Positions 43,373-53,134 are shown, numbered from the stretch's first letter. The stretch: 64,000 bases of DNA from Bacteroidota bacterium (GCA_023424015.1 JAFAEM010000035.1:28440-92439); one strand, 5' to 3'. Translations and numbers: made by a program. Notes: generated from the sequence alone by a model not told the origin.

Positions 43373-46300
43373 CTACTGAGCCTTTACAAACTTCAACTTT
43401 TGTATACCCCGCTTGTCCTGAACTTCTAATAAATAAACACCCGGCAGCCAATTGGGAAGACCTTGCATATAAATTATATTTTGTCCCCTGTTTACATGCA
43501 CTCTGCGGGTAATTACTGTCTTACCCGATATATCTTTAATATTCATGGCCAGGTCTTCATCTCCCGTGGCATAGTAGACAATTTGGAAGTTACGCACAAC
43601 CGGGTTAGGTAATACTGTCAATTCCTTGTAATCATTTCCGATGACAACCCGAACCACAATGGAATACTCTACAATACCTCCCAATTCAACCATCTTTAGA
43701 CGATAGTATGTCTGGCCCGGCGAAAAACCTTTATCTGCGAAGCTATACTCTTTCAACCCGGATGTATTGGTCGCGGGCTGACGGTTGATGGGTTGAAAAT
43801 TGATGCCATTCACGCTGCGCTCCAATTCAAAATATTCCATCTCAGATTCCAACTCTGTCGTCCATTTTACAAGATTGGCATCCCCGTTCTGTGTCACACT
43901 AAACTTGTGTAGCAAGACCGGCAGTGTTGCTGCTTCCGTGGTAAAGGTCCAGTTAAAGTCAGTTAATAACGGATTTCCCGCCGGATCCAGAATACCTGCC
44001 GGACCGCTTTCTACCGATGCTGTATAAGTAGTAGCTGGCTCAAGTGGTTGAGCCGGTACTAAAACAACCTGGTTTGCTGTGACATCAAGAGTTGCGTCTA
44101 TTACATTGTTGGCAGCGTCTTTCAATACAAAAGTTGATTCATTGACGGACGCGGGATCGATCGCCTCACTAAAAATGACTGTTACATTTGTTGCGGCACT
44201 GATATCAACCGCGTCATCTGCCGGCACAACGGAAGATACTATTGGTGGATCATTGTCCACCGGCACTGCACAGTCAGGATACAATCTTACTGAATCTATC
44301 GTTGACAATCCCGCACCATCCGTCACTTTTAGTGATATGAACCAATAATAAGTATCCGAACCGCTGCAACCCGGAAGACTGATTTTCGTTGTTGTATTCA
44401 CATTATTATCGATCACGCCCGGATGTTCATGTATATTATGACGAAGCGATGTCTGCCACTCATAACTAAGATCGTCCGGTCCGTGCTCGTCGTCGATAAC
44501 AGTCGCGGTGCAGTTATAAGTTGCTTCCTCCGCGCCTGGTGTATAGGTAGATCCTTTTACCGGGCTTGTTATATTTACGACCGGTGGTGTATTATTGACT
44601 GAAATAATGATACTGTCCAGGTGTTCCCCACCTTCATTATCAGTAACTGTAAGTTTAACAACAAATTTTTTCGGCTGGCCCGACGGGGCTGTAAATACCA
44701 CACCTGCCGGGCTTTCCGCAGTACTGGTCCCTGGAGAAGCACCTCCGAAATCCCATTCATAACTTACGATACTACCCCCAGGGCTGCGGTCAAATGAATT
44801 GACCCCGGTAAAATTCACAGTCAGGGGTGATGGTCCGTAAATAAGGTCTGCTTCGGGCTTTGCAACCGGCACCTGGTTTCCACCATAATCGAGGATCATC
44901 ACATGCGGCCATCCCGCAACCACAACCGCGGTACCATCTACCGGATTTTGTTCCATATAAAGTATCTCGTCCATGCCGGTTGCGAAATTTTCGACCTTGG
45001 TAACTACATCTGAATAATCTATGCTAAGATTTTTAATCCAACCCGACGCCCAATCAGCCAGGAAGAATTTGTCCTTATACTCTGGTGGAAATTTATCGCC
45101 TGAGTACCACATGGCGCCGATCGCACAATAACCGCCGAAAGGAACTCCATTTACACCCGATTCGGGTGTGCCAATAGTAGCGACAGAAGCAGTATTGCCT
45201 GTAAATGTACCTACCCTTGCGAGGTTCTGGTTGTGACGATAGTCCAGGGCCGGCCTGCGGTGCACAAACCGCGGTCCGGTGCCAATCGCCATGGCGGGAT
45301 TGCAGGGATTATAAATTGTCATTTCCCCATCTGCCGTTGCATTCCGAAGCAGTTCGCTAAATGTAAAATATGCCCTGGTGCAACCGGCTCCCGCAAGTGG
45401 ATTCGGTTCATCAAGGTTCATTGTTGTAGCTGCTTTAGAGCTGAACCTCGTGCAAACTTCGAGGCCTTCGTAAATGGGCCATCCAAAATTTTGTCCAGGT
45501 GCTGTGCAAATATTAAAATCTTCCCAGGCTTCATAACCCACATCACCAATGAATACCTCACCGATATCACCAATCATTGGATTAGTGGAACCGCTGCCAG
45601 GCTTAATGGACATTCGAAATGGATTACGTAAACCCAATGCCCAGACTCTCGACTTTGGTGCGCGAGGCTGAGCCGGATCATAAAAAGGATTACTCGGAAT
45701 GCCATCGCCTGTAGCAGGATCAATGCGGAGTAATTTGCCACTATGTGAGTTCAGGACCTGGGCCCGGAATGTACCTACATTTTCGGCCGGCCTGATGATA
45801 TTATCTGCCAGGGCCTGCGCGTAAGCTGTAGCAGGCTCACTGCCATTATCTTCATCTTCAAAATGTGCTGCATCTCCTGCCGTTACCAACAAAGTGCCAT
45901 CCGCAGCAAACACCAAAGACCCAAGCCCGTGTGTCTCACCCAAAATCGGTATGCCTGTTGATATGGTTTCACCGAGTATCACATTTCTCGAAGAAAGGTC
46001 AGCTACAAGGTTTGACCCGACCACCGTAGTTGCGTAGCGTGTAACCCTGCCTATTGTCGCAACATGTCGCTGGTCGAGGGGTATACTGTTATCGCTAAAT
46101 AGAAAGCGACGTTCCACAACATAAAGTAAGTAGATATAGCCATTGCTGGCAAAATTGGGATCAACTGCAAATCCCATCAGGCCATTATCGTCGGCGTTTA
46201 ATACTTCTGCAGTTAAATCAATTACCAACGTAGATTGCAACTGGTAGGTTGTGCCATTCTTCTTACAAACTTTTACTTTGCCGGATTTCTCCCATACAAA

Positions 46301-46450
46301 TAAATACTGTCCATCGGGTGAAAAGGTGGCACCCAGGGCCTGCACCCAGCCATCGCCTACCGTCGTAAGTGTGAAATTGGGATTTGTGAAATTTTGGGCC
46401 TTAAGGTTACCGCAGAGCAGAACCATGACAAAGAAATAGAAAGTTTTCAT
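43373..46450 (-). CDS. T9SS-secreted PQQ-type sugar dehydrogenase with PKD and Ig-like domains
   Basis: 1025 residues, signal peptide ending GNLKAQ. The beta-propeller dehydrogenase domain fills about 20-510, with GDGWVQALGATFSPDGQYL, GLMGFAVDPNF, GLGSLVFAADGTLLVTAGDA, SRVWALGLRNPFRMS and GEVFIGDVGYEAWED. A PKD domain (about 530-625: YEWDFGGASPGT), a second beta domain, and a Big_5-type Ig-like domain (about 745-850: VPADDAVDISAATNVTVIFS) follow. An FN3-like segment and a T9SS sorting domain starting VLPNPVVRNF end it. The next gene upstream on this strand is a close paralogue without the Big_5 domain, so the pair arose by duplication. Confidence 0.9.
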   Translation of the reverse strand: MKTFYFFVMVLLCGNLKAQNFTNPNFTLTTVGDGWVQALGATFSPDGQYLFVWEKSGKVKVCKKNGTTYQLQSTLVIDLTAEVLNADDNGLMGFAVDPNFASNGYIYLLYVVERRFLFSDNSIPLDQRHVATIGRVTRYATTVVGSNLVADLSSRNVILGETISTGIPILGETHGLGSLVFAADGTLLVTAGDAAHFEDEDNGSEPATAYAQALADNIIRPAENVGTFRAQVLNSHSGKLLRIDPATGDGIPSNPFYDPAQPRAPKSRVWALGLRNPFRMSIKPGSGSTNPMIGDIGEVFIGDVGYEAWEDFNICTAPGQNFGWPIYEGLEVCTRFSSKAATTMNLDEPNPLAGAGCTRAYFTFSELLRNATADGEMTIYNPCNPAMAIGTGPRFVHRRPALDYRHNQNLARVGTFTGNTASVATIGTPESGVNGVPFGGYCAIGAMWYSGDKFPPEYKDKFFLADWASGWIKNLSIDYSDVVTKVENFATGMDEILYMEQNPVDGTAVVVAGWPHVMILDYGGNQVPVAKPEADLIYGPSPLTVNFTGVNSFDRSPGGSIVSYEWDFGGASPGTSTAESPAGVVFTAPSGQPKKFVVKLTVTDNEGGEHLDSIIISVNNTPPVVNITSPVKGSTYTPGAEEATYNCTATVIDDEHGPDDLSYEWQTSLRHNIHEHPGVIDNNVNTTTKISLPGCSGSDTYYWFISLKVTDGAGLSTIDSVRLYPDCAVPVDNDPPIVSSVVPADDAVDISAATNVTVIFSEAIDPASVNESTFVLKDAANNVIDATLDVTANQVVLVPAQPLEPATTYTASVESGPAGILDPAGNPLLTDFNWTFTTEAATLPVLLHKFSVTQNGDANLVKWTTELESEMEYFELERSVNGINFQPINRQPATNTSGLKEYSFADKGFSPGQTYYRLKMVELGGIVEYSIVVRVVIGNDYKELTVLPNPVVRNFQIVYYATGDEDLAMNIKDISGKTVITRRVHVNRGQNIIYMQGLPNWLPGVYLLEVQDKRGIQKLKFVKAQ

Positions 46451-46810
46451 TTACGAGTGTTTACCGGTTAAAAATATGTTCTGGCATCGCCGAGTACATA
46501 TTAACACTTGGAACGTCGTTGCTGCGGCGGTGAATTAAACTGGAATTGTGTAATTCTTCGGCTTGTGGAGATTAAAAGCGGTTTGTTCCTTACACGGATA
46601 TAGAAAGAAGTGATACAAAATAATAATAATTCCGAAACTTATATAGCAATCCGCATTAAAATTATATTAGTATGACGAAACTCTTAAAAAATGCCCTGCA
46701 AAAGGGTAGTTTTCTATTCTATTAAGAAAAGGAGAGGGCGGTGGAAAATTCGATAATATTCAGAACTTACCACCGCCTGTCCATGATTTTCTAAAGTATA
46801 ATGTCTATAG
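46451..46810. other. Intergenic gap between the paralogous dehydrogenase genes
   Basis: 360 bases with no ORF of note. A long-loop inverted repeat (GGCGGTGG near 46738 pairing with CCACCGCC near 46772) could be a weak terminator for the gene ending at 46811. The part nearest 46500 should hold the promoter of the downstream gene, but no clear TAnnTTTG pair was found. Confidence 0.4.
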
Positions 46811-49567
46811 CTATTTCGCTTTAACAAATTTTATCTGCTGTGTTCCGCTCCTATCCTGCACCGTGAGCAGGTACATGCCGGAAGGCCAGTTGGGCGATGC
46901 ATGGAGGTAAACCAGGTTCTGCCCTTTGTTCACGCTCTCCCTGACCGTCTTCAACACCCGACCGGCAACATCTTTTACTTCGATGGTGATCACGTCATCC
47001 TGTGATGAGAAGTATTGCAGTGAGAATTTGTCGACAACCGGGTTAGGCGCGAGACGTAATACATTTTTCTCGCCCTCTGTCACAGTTTTAATAATGATCG
47101 AATAGGTGATCACCTCTCCCAGTTCCACCATCTTGAGACGGTAGAAGTTGACGCCAGGCATGAAACTATTATCAGCGTAGCTGTAATTGTTCGGGCCGAC
47201 AGTATTGCTGGCCGGCTGCATGTTGATAGGGAAGAAATTACGGCCATCAGCACTCCGTTCCAGTATAAAATGTTCCATATCCGATTCCATCTCGGTGGTC
47301 CATTTCACGAGGTTGACCATTCCGGATTGCGTTACACTGAACTTATGAAGATAGATCGGCAGGGTGCCCACACAATCGGGGAAGATCTGCGAGGAATCAA
47401 TCGTTGATAGACCCGCCGCATCTGTAACTTTTAATGTCACCAGCCAGCTGTAGTCATCACCATTACAACCCATCCTGGAAATAGGTGAAGGCGATTGTAC
47501 TTCATTTTTGACCGCCTCCGGGTGGACATGTTCATTATGAACCAGCGTGGTTTGCCATTCATAGGTAAGCTGCGAACCGCTATGTTCATCATCATTGACC
47601 GTCGCTATTCGCATATAGGTTGTGTCGGGTCCCAGCTTATACTTGGAATTTTTCTCCGGACTCACAATAAACACTTCCGGCGGTGTGTTGCTGACGGATA
47701 CGATAAACTCTTCAGTGCTGCTTGCGCCTCCATTATCCGTTACCGTAAGCGTAACTGTATATTTTTTGGGACCGGTATTGCTCGTAAACTGGTGATTCGG
47801 TGTGGGTGAGTTGCTGGTGTTTGATGGACTGCCGGGATCACCAAAGTTCCATGAATAGCTTACGATATTTCCATCCTGGTCAGATGATTCGGTGCCGTCA
47901 AAATTTACCAGTAATGAATTGTTGGGAGAGTAATAGTTATCAGCCTTGATCCGGGAAATGGGTGGAATATTACCACCATAGGTTATCTTTCTTACCATAT
48001 TGTTCGCTATATCCACGCATACAATGGAGCCGTCTATCGGGTTCTCTACCAGACAAACTACAGCGCCCATACCGGTGCCGAGTACATCCACTTTTGTTAC
48101 TACATCCGTATAGTCAATGGTAAGCCGGCGAATCCAGTTATCATTATAATCGGCTATGATCAGCGTATTCTTAAACTCCGGTGGAAATGTATTTCCCGCG
48201 CCGGTGTACCAAACTCCACCGGAAGTACAATTGCCCCTGAAAGGACTGCCTAACGCTTCTGATTCCGCGGAACCGATCGTAGGTGCCGTGGCATTGCCGT
48301 TTGAGTCGAACTTCCCAACCCTGGCTATATTCTGACCATGTCTCCAGTCTATCATTGGCCGGGCATGTATAAACCTGTTATTAGTTCCAATCAGCTGGTT
48401 AGAATTACAGGGATTGAAAATAGATTTATTTTTTGCTGCATTATCCTGGCGGATCAGGTCTTTGAATCTTAAATGGGTATTGCCGGAACAAGTGCCGAAA
48501 GGATTGGGTTCATCAAGATTTAAAGTATTAAGGTTGTTATAACTGGCCATAATTTCATGACCTTCATAGATTGGCCAGCCGAAATTAGCGCCAGGCAGTT
48601 TTGCCACATTCATTTCTTCCCATGTACCCCAACCCACATCACCAATAAATACTTCACCGATATCACCTGCGGAAGGATTGGTGGATCCGCTTCCGGGCTT
48701 TACAGTCATCCGGAATGGATTGCGTAATCCAAGCGCCCAAACCCGGGACTTCGGAGAACGTGGAGCTGAAGCATCATAAAAAGGATTGCTGCTGAGCCCA
48801 TCACCATTTTCAGGATTGATCCGCAGCAATTTTCCACTGTGTGAATTCAGTATTTGTGAACGGAATGCACCCACGTTTTCCGCAGGTCTTATAATTCCAT
48901 CATTCAATGCCTGTGCAAAAAAGGTAATACCACCGGTGGCATTGTTATCACTGCCTCCGTCTGTATGATTATAACAAGCACCGTCACCATGAGTCACCAA
49001 AAGGGTGCCATCGGCAGCGAATGCGAGTGTACCCACACCATGCGACTGGTGCAGGATTGGCAAGCCGGTCTGTGGTGTCTCGCCTAGTAGTATTGTTCTT
49101 GTCCCGAGGTCGGCTGTTATCACACCTGCCTGGCTTGTGGTCGTCTGGTAGCGGGTCACCCGTCCAATCGTGGCTTCATTGATCTGATCTGCTGTGCTGC
49201 CATTGTTCATTAAAAAGCGACGATCCACTACATATAAAAGATATATATACCCATTGGCCTGGAAGTTCGGATCAAGAGCGAAGCCAACCAGTCCGAAATC
49301 ACGATCATTCAACACCTCTGCTGATATATCAATTACCGGTGTGGTCTGCTTACTATAGTTTGAGCCGTTCCTATTACAGACATATACCCGCCCGCGCTTT
49401 TCCCACACAAATAACCTCAATCCGTCGGGTGTAAAAGTTGCACCCACGGGCGCACTCCAGGTTGCCCCTACTGTTGCATTCGTATATGCGAAGCCAGATG
49501 GCAAACTCTGACCAAATGCGGGAGCCATAAAAATTACCAATACCGAAAAAAACAGGAACTTCTTCAT
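46811..49567 (-). CDS. T9SS-secreted PQQ-type sugar dehydrogenase with PKD domain
   Basis: 918 residues, signal peptide ending APAFGQ. Propeller domain about 20-510 (TWSAPVGATFTPDGLRLFVWEK reads across its start; GLVGFALDPNF; VGTLAFAADGTLLVTHGDG; SRVWALGLRNPFRM; GEVFIGDVGWGTWEE). PKD domain about 530-625 (SYSWNFGDPGSPS), then a second beta domain, an FN3-like segment (NLVKWTTEMESDMEHFILERS) and a sorting domain (RLAPNPVVDKF, ending QIKFVKAK). It is a tandem paralogue of the gene ending at 43373, with near-identical motifs throughout, but lacks the Big_5 insert. The two may act on related sugars. Confidence 0.9.
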   Translation of the reverse strand: MKKFLFFSVLVIFMAPAFGQSLPSGFAYTNATVGATWSAPVGATFTPDGLRLFVWEKRGRVYVCNRNGSNYSKQTTPVIDISAEVLNDRDFGLVGFALDPNFQANGYIYLLYVVDRRFLMNNGSTADQINEATIGRVTRYQTTTSQAGVITADLGTRTILLGETPQTGLPILHQSHGVGTLAFAADGTLLVTHGDGACYNHTDGGSDNNATGGITFFAQALNDGIIRPAENVGAFRSQILNSHSGKLLRINPENGDGLSSNPFYDASAPRSPKSRVWALGLRNPFRMTVKPGSGSTNPSAGDIGEVFIGDVGWGTWEEMNVAKLPGANFGWPIYEGHEIMASYNNLNTLNLDEPNPFGTCSGNTHLRFKDLIRQDNAAKNKSIFNPCNSNQLIGTNNRFIHARPMIDWRHGQNIARVGKFDSNGNATAPTIGSAESEALGSPFRGNCTSGGVWYTGAGNTFPPEFKNTLIIADYNDNWIRRLTIDYTDVVTKVDVLGTGMGAVVCLVENPIDGSIVCVDIANNMVRKITYGGNIPPISRIKADNYYSPNNSLLVNFDGTESSDQDGNIVSYSWNFGDPGSPSNTSNSPTPNHQFTSNTGPKKYTVTLTVTDNGGASSTEEFIVSVSNTPPEVFIVSPEKNSKYKLGPDTTYMRIATVNDDEHSGSQLTYEWQTTLVHNEHVHPEAVKNEVQSPSPISRMGCNGDDYSWLVTLKVTDAAGLSTIDSSQIFPDCVGTLPIYLHKFSVTQSGMVNLVKWTTEMESDMEHFILERSADGRNFFPINMQPASNTVGPNNYSYADNSFMPGVNFYRLKMVELGEVITYSIIIKTVTEGEKNVLRLAPNPVVDKFSLQYFSSQDDVITIEVKDVAGRVLKTVRESVNKGQNLVYLHASPNWPSGMYLLTVQDRSGTQQIKFVKAK

Positions 49568-49878
49568 TTTTTAGTTTTGTTTAAATGAATTGGTTATTCC
49601 AGTTACGATATTGGAACTCACTTATATTTTATATCTGGGATATAAACGGATTCGTTGTGAATCGGCTATCAGGGAAGATTTAGGATAAAAAGCTGTTCAG
49701 GAAGATTGGACAGAAATGAGGAGCCAAGGTATAAAAAATGACTTAAAGTACATAACTAAATTTTTTTTAATCCGATGGCGACCGGCTGAGGTCCGCCCGC
49801 CCTGCAACCGATGGCGGAAGATCCGGCAGGCCTGATTATGTGCCAATTCGATTTATTACTGATTTTTTTTAAAAAAGG
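49568..49878. other. Intergenic gap
   Basis: No gene seen. A GC-rich patch (49778-49834) has two ccgatggcg motifs in an otherwise AT-rich gap, similar in style to the dispersed CCGATAGC palindromes elsewhere in the window. The promoter of the next gene starts at 49879. Confidence 0.4.
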
Positions 49879-49909
49879 TTGTAAATACTAAAACTTGTTA
49901 TTAGGTTTG
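49879..49909 (+). promoter_or_regulatory. Bacteroidota-type promoter
   Basis: TTG (49879-49881), 20 bases, TAGGTTTG (49902-49909), an exact TAnnTTTG match. Transcription would start near 49916, giving a leader of about 130 bases before the ATG at 50046. That argues against the longer frame from 49911. Confidence 0.72.
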
Positions 49910-50045
49910 TTTGCGCGCCAGGAAACCTGAGCACCCCGACTTATCCCCGTTTTGCTTCCCTGTTTTCTGTTACCGTACCAATCCTTTAAAACGCCAGATC
50001 AGCATCCAATTCCTGGGCCATTTGAACAATCAAAACCCCCTGGAA

Positions 50046-50441
50046 ATGAAATATATCTTACCCTGTATGGCGATTATGCTGGCATTCACAGTGAATAAAG
50101 GCTTTACGCAAAACAATGATGTCGCGTTTGTAAGCGATACGTTTGATAAAACGGCCGGGATAGGACCAGCAAAACTGGCCTTTATAAAGGCTACTACAAG
50201 TGACAATCGCGTATGGCTTAATTGGGCCATGGAAAACAATAAGGAAACAAACATGTTTGAAGTGGAACGCAGTACCGACGGAAAAACATTCAAGATGATC
50301 GGGCTTGTTTTTGGATCCGAAAACAGTGAACTGGCAGAGTACCGTTTCTTCGAAAAAATGAAAAAAGGAAAGACGTATTACCGTTTGAAGATCATTTATA
50401 AAAACAATAAGGCAGAATATTCGGATATTATCATACCTTGA
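50046..50441 (+). CDS. Small secreted protein made of a single FN3-like module
   Basis: 131 residues with a signal peptide (MAIMLAFTVNKGFTQ). The mature part (LAFIKATTSDNRVWLNWAME, NMFEVERSTDGKTFKMIG, KTYYRLKIIYKNNKAEYSD) is the same module that precedes the T9SS sorting domain in the large proteins of this window. Here the sorting domain itself is absent: the chain stops after DIIIP. It may be a periplasmic relative or a truncated cargo gene. The ATG at 50046 is chosen because the predicted transcription start rules out most of the longer frame. Confidence 0.8.
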   Translation: MKYILPCMAIMLAFTVNKGFTQNNDVAFVSDTFDKTAGIGPAKLAFIKATTSDNRVWLNWAMENNKETNMFEVERSTDGKTFKMIGLVFGSENSELAEYRFFEKMKKGKTYYRLKIIYKNNKAEYSDIIIP

Positions 50442-50479
50442 TCCACCCGGGTTGAATATTTTAAACTAAAAAGCCGTCA

Positions 50480-50629
50480 ATGTCTGGTAAAGTGAAAAAA
50501 AGTTTGCAGGAAGGGTTAAATCGCCTCAAAAAAGCATTAAAAAAGGCATTGTCACCAGGCAATGAAAATGCGGTACCACAACTAGTCCTGCAACCTTATA
50601 AAAACAGGCAACGTTTCGGTAAATCCTGA
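50480..50629 (+). CDS. 49-residue basic amphipathic peptide ORF
   Basis: ATG at 50480, TGA at 50627-50629. The first half is Lys-rich and heptad-like (KKSLQEGLNRLKKALKKAL) and would form an amphipathic helix; the rest is polar. No family recognised. It follows the FN3-like gene by 38 bases and could share its transcript. Resembles the small basic ORF at 9914 only in composition. Confidence 0.4.
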   Translation: MSGKVKKSLQEGLNRLKKALKKALSPGNENAVPQLVLQPYKNRQRFGKS

Positions 50630-50695
50630 TAAATTGTACGAAGCTGGCTCTTCACTTCTCTCAAATTTGATCGTTGAATTTCTCTTTCCGCCTGG

Positions 50696-50983
50696 CTATT
50701 TCGGTCCAAGGTAAGATTGCAGGCTGTTTACATAATCTTCAAAAGCTTTTATACCATGTTTGGTTATCCGGCAGATCGTTTGAGGATAATTGTCCTTGAA
50801 CTGCTTGACCACATCGATATAACCAGCGTCCTTAAGCTTTTGTATCTGCACACTCAGGTTGCCTGCTGTTGCATTGGTCTTTTCTTTCAGAAAGGTGAAT
50901 TCGGCTTCCTTCACACTGATAAGTAGTGATACAACAGCCAACCTGAGTTGAGAATGTAATATAGGGTCAAGATCTTTAAACAT
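50696..50983 (-). CDS. Winged-helix transcriptional regulator
   Basis: 95 residues, one winged helix-turn-helix domain. The pattern LDPILHSQLRLAVVSLL, FTFLKEKTNATAGNLSVQIQKL (recognition helix) and YPQTICRITKHGIKAFEDYV (wing and dimer helix) matches the small MarR/PadR-like group common in Bacteroidota. The start overlaps the end of the upstream membrane-protein gene by eight bases, so it is the last gene of a three-gene leftward unit. It probably controls the two membrane proteins or their target. Confidence 0.85.
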   Translation of the reverse strand: MFKDLDPILHSQLRLAVVSLLISVKEAEFTFLKEKTNATAGNLSVQIQKLKDAGYIDVVKQFKDNYPQTICRITKHGIKAFEDYVNSLQSYLGPK

Positions 50984-51638
50984 TCATTTGTGTCTCCTTT
51001 TTATACAATCGGTATTCCTTCTCCATGATCAGTCCCGGTATGAACCAGGCCATCACTGCCGACAGGGCTGTCAATAACAAGTCAACCCGGAATGTGGTGA
51101 AAAGTGTAATGATACAACAAGCCCAGCAAAACAGTCCTCCCCAAAGCATCGGCTTAAAACGACAGGCGGCGCCAGTGATAAAGGTGGGCATGCCATATAA
51201 TAACAGGAAAAGCGGTGTGATATACTCCATGAGCTTAAAACCAGGTTCACCACCCAGCTCCCTGTAGGACACAGCCATTGGATGAAAATTCTGAAAGATA
51301 ACATTCACGATAAAAATCAACAGGGCAATTGAAATACCGAAGGCCAGCCATATATAATCCATATAACGATCATCATATGATTTTACCTTTCTTTCCTTTT
51401 TCTCCCTGATCGTAATAAAGATTTGCGGAATGATCGCCAACAGGGTTAGCCAGTAAATATCAAAGGGCAGGTTATACCCAAACTGTATCTCTGATAATTT
51501 TACCAGTGAGCAGATCGCGATTACAGCCCCCCACATCATCGCGCCGATTCCTGTATCATGGTATGAATCTTTGGCCTTATTGATCATTTGTGTGATCAGG
51601 GCCAGGCTTTCTTTTTCAGAGAGATGCTTATCGTCCAT
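50976..51638 (-). CDS. Integral membrane protein, paralogue 1
   Basis: 220 residues with about five membrane segments (GAMMWGAVIAICSLVKL, IYWLTLLAIIPQIFITI, YIWLAFGISIALLIFIVNVIF, YITPLFLLLYGMPTFIT, LLLTALSAVMAWFIPGLIM). The soluble N-terminus, SEKESLALITQMINKAKDSYHD, matches SPEKSLHLIHAMIGQARQNMSD in the neighbouring gene, as do the later FKPM/FRPF and WFIPG/YIIPA positions. No known family recognised. Together with the winged-helix protein it resembles regulator/membrane-protein pairs that respond to envelope or antibiotic stress; this is a guess. Confidence 0.78.
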   Translation of the reverse strand: MDDKHLSEKESLALITQMINKAKDSYHDTGIGAMMWGAVIAICSLVKLSEIQFGYNLPFDIYWLTLLAIIPQIFITIREKKERKVKSYDDRYMDYIWLAFGISIALLIFIVNVIFQNFHPMAVSYRELGGEPGFKLMEYITPLFLLLYGMPTFITGAACRFKPMLWGGLFCWACCIITLFTTFRVDLLLTALSAVMAWFIPGLIMEKEYRLYKKETQMNV

Positions 51639-51685
51639 AATGATAATTTGTTTTAACTGAGTTCACCGCTTAGTATACATAACAA

Positions 51686-52273
51686 CTATTGGTTCTCCCG
51701 ACTGCCACGGTGTCTCAACATATAAGCCGGGATAATATAACTGATCAGGATAGCTGCGGCGCCGAACAGCATCTGGTAATCGTAACTGGCAAAGGTGGCG
51801 CTTACGGCCAGCACCCAGGCCAGTATGCCACCGATCATAAACGGCCGGAACCGCAGGAAATGCCCCGATACATAAGTTCCGAGACCATACAACATGATAT
51901 AAAAGGGAAGTACAGAAGTCCACCAGCCGAGTCGCGTCAGGATAATTCCGAGTACAAAAAAACAGGCTGCCATTCCCGTCCAGAGATAACCCATGTTCTC
52001 ATCGATATAGGTTTTGGCTTTTGCCCTCCGGGCATCCTTTCTTCCCTGGTAGATGGAAAAGCCAATTCCTACGAGAAGTACAGCCCATACCAGGTAATGC
52101 TTTTCATATCCCACAATGTTCTTCAAAACAAACTGGGCGGCGCAGGCAAAAAATGTAAGCCAGCCCCAGACCAGGAAATAAATGCTGTTATCAGACATGT
52201 TTTGCCTCGCCTGGCCAATCATGGCATGTATCAGGTGGAGACTTTTTTCGGGAGAAAAACTTTCATCTTTCAT
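51686..52273 (-). CDS. Integral membrane protein, paralogue 2
   Basis: 195 residues, about five membrane segments (FLVWGWLTFFACAAQFVL, HYLVWAVLLVGIGFSIY, MAACFFVLGIILTRLGWW, VLPFYIMLYGLGTYVSG, FGAAAILISYIIPAYML). It is the first gene of the three-gene leftward unit and a diverged duplicate of the next gene. The shared N-terminal helix and identical topology support this. Function unknown. Confidence 0.78.
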   Translation of the reverse strand: MKDESFSPEKSLHLIHAMIGQARQNMSDNSIYFLVWGWLTFFACAAQFVLKNIVGYEKHYLVWAVLLVGIGFSIYQGRKDARRAKAKTYIDENMGYLWTGMAACFFVLGIILTRLGWWTSVLPFYIMLYGLGTYVSGHFLRFRPFMIGGILAWVLAVSATFASYDYQMLFGAAAILISYIIPAYMLRHRGSRENQ

Positions 52274-52480
52274 AGCTTCTAAAATAGGTGGTTATTAAAA
52301 ATCAGCCTGACAATCTCCTGCCTCGTGGAATCAATATTCTAAAAAAGTATACCGATCTATAACGCAGTTATTCAAACTTCAACCCTTCTGCTATCGGATC
52401 ACAATTCCCAATCACCAACCTGATAGCAAGCGGGACCTGGTTCCAATCATTTTCAGTAATGATTCCATCCCATCCAATTG

Positions 52481-53134
52481 CTATTTCATTTGCGACAAAA
52501 AATACTGAGCTGTCGTTAATCCCCAGTTTGGATGAATCGTAGATTCGGGCTTGTATGCTTCGAATTTTTTCACCGCTTCCTCAAAAAGTGCCCGGGCTTC
52601 CGTCTTACTACCGCCAAATTGTTCAGGTGTAAAATACTTATCCTGTGCCTCGAGCAGCAATGGTCTGGGGTTTGCCGGGTTTAGGCTTTTGGCGGTCGCC
52701 AATGCTTCTTCGGCAGCAGGACCATAGGTCATATACCTGTTTTGCGGATCTCCGATCAATCGCAGGGAAGCGATCATTTTTTTTACACAATAGATCTCAG
52801 AATTGTCCTTGCTCAGGGTTTCGGCCTTAGTAAGCAATTGCTCAGCTTTATCGGCTATCGGATCAGTCTTATCAGCCATACCCATCTGTCCCATCCCGAT
52901 CATATAGGCCGCATTTACCTGGGTGAGTGCGGCATAGTAATAGGGAAGCCACTGGTTTTTTTCGGCATCCGCAATACGCTGGAAGGAGTTGCTGAGGTTT
53001 GTGAGTCCATCAATACTACGCGTAGTATCAACAGCGGGCACTAATTGTTCCATCGCCTTTGTATACTTCTCGCTTTGAGAAAACGCTGTCATCGTAAGAA
53101 GGAATGACGCAAGCAGTAATAGTTGTCTTTTCAT
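52481..53134 (-). CDS. Periplasmic TPR-like protein, partner of the TonB receptor gene
   Basis: 217 residues, signal peptide MKRQLLLLASFLLTMTAFSQ. The mature chain is helical with TPR-like repeats (WLPYYYAALTQVNAAYMIG, ADKAEQLLTKAETLSKDNSEIYCVKK, EEALATAKSLNPANPRPLLLEA). There are no catalytic motifs. It lies 23 bases after the TonB receptor gene, so it is almost certainly cotranscribed with it and may act in the periplasm or on the outer-membrane inner face. Confidence 0.78.
   Translation of the reverse strand: MKRQLLLLASFLLTMTAFSQSEKYTKAMEQLVPAVDTTRSIDGLTNLSNSFQRIADAEKNQWLPYYYAALTQVNAAYMIGMGQMGMADKTDPIADKAEQLLTKAETLSKDNSEIYCVKKMIASLRLIGDPQNRYMTYGPAAEEALATAKSLNPANPRPLLLEAQDKYFTPEQFGGSKTEARALFEEAVKKFEAYKPESTIHPNWGLTTAQYFLSQMK

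Noticed and set aside
49911..50441. Longer start for the FN3-like secreted protein
   Set aside because: The predicted transcription start (about 49916) lies after this start codon and the signal peptide begins at 50046.
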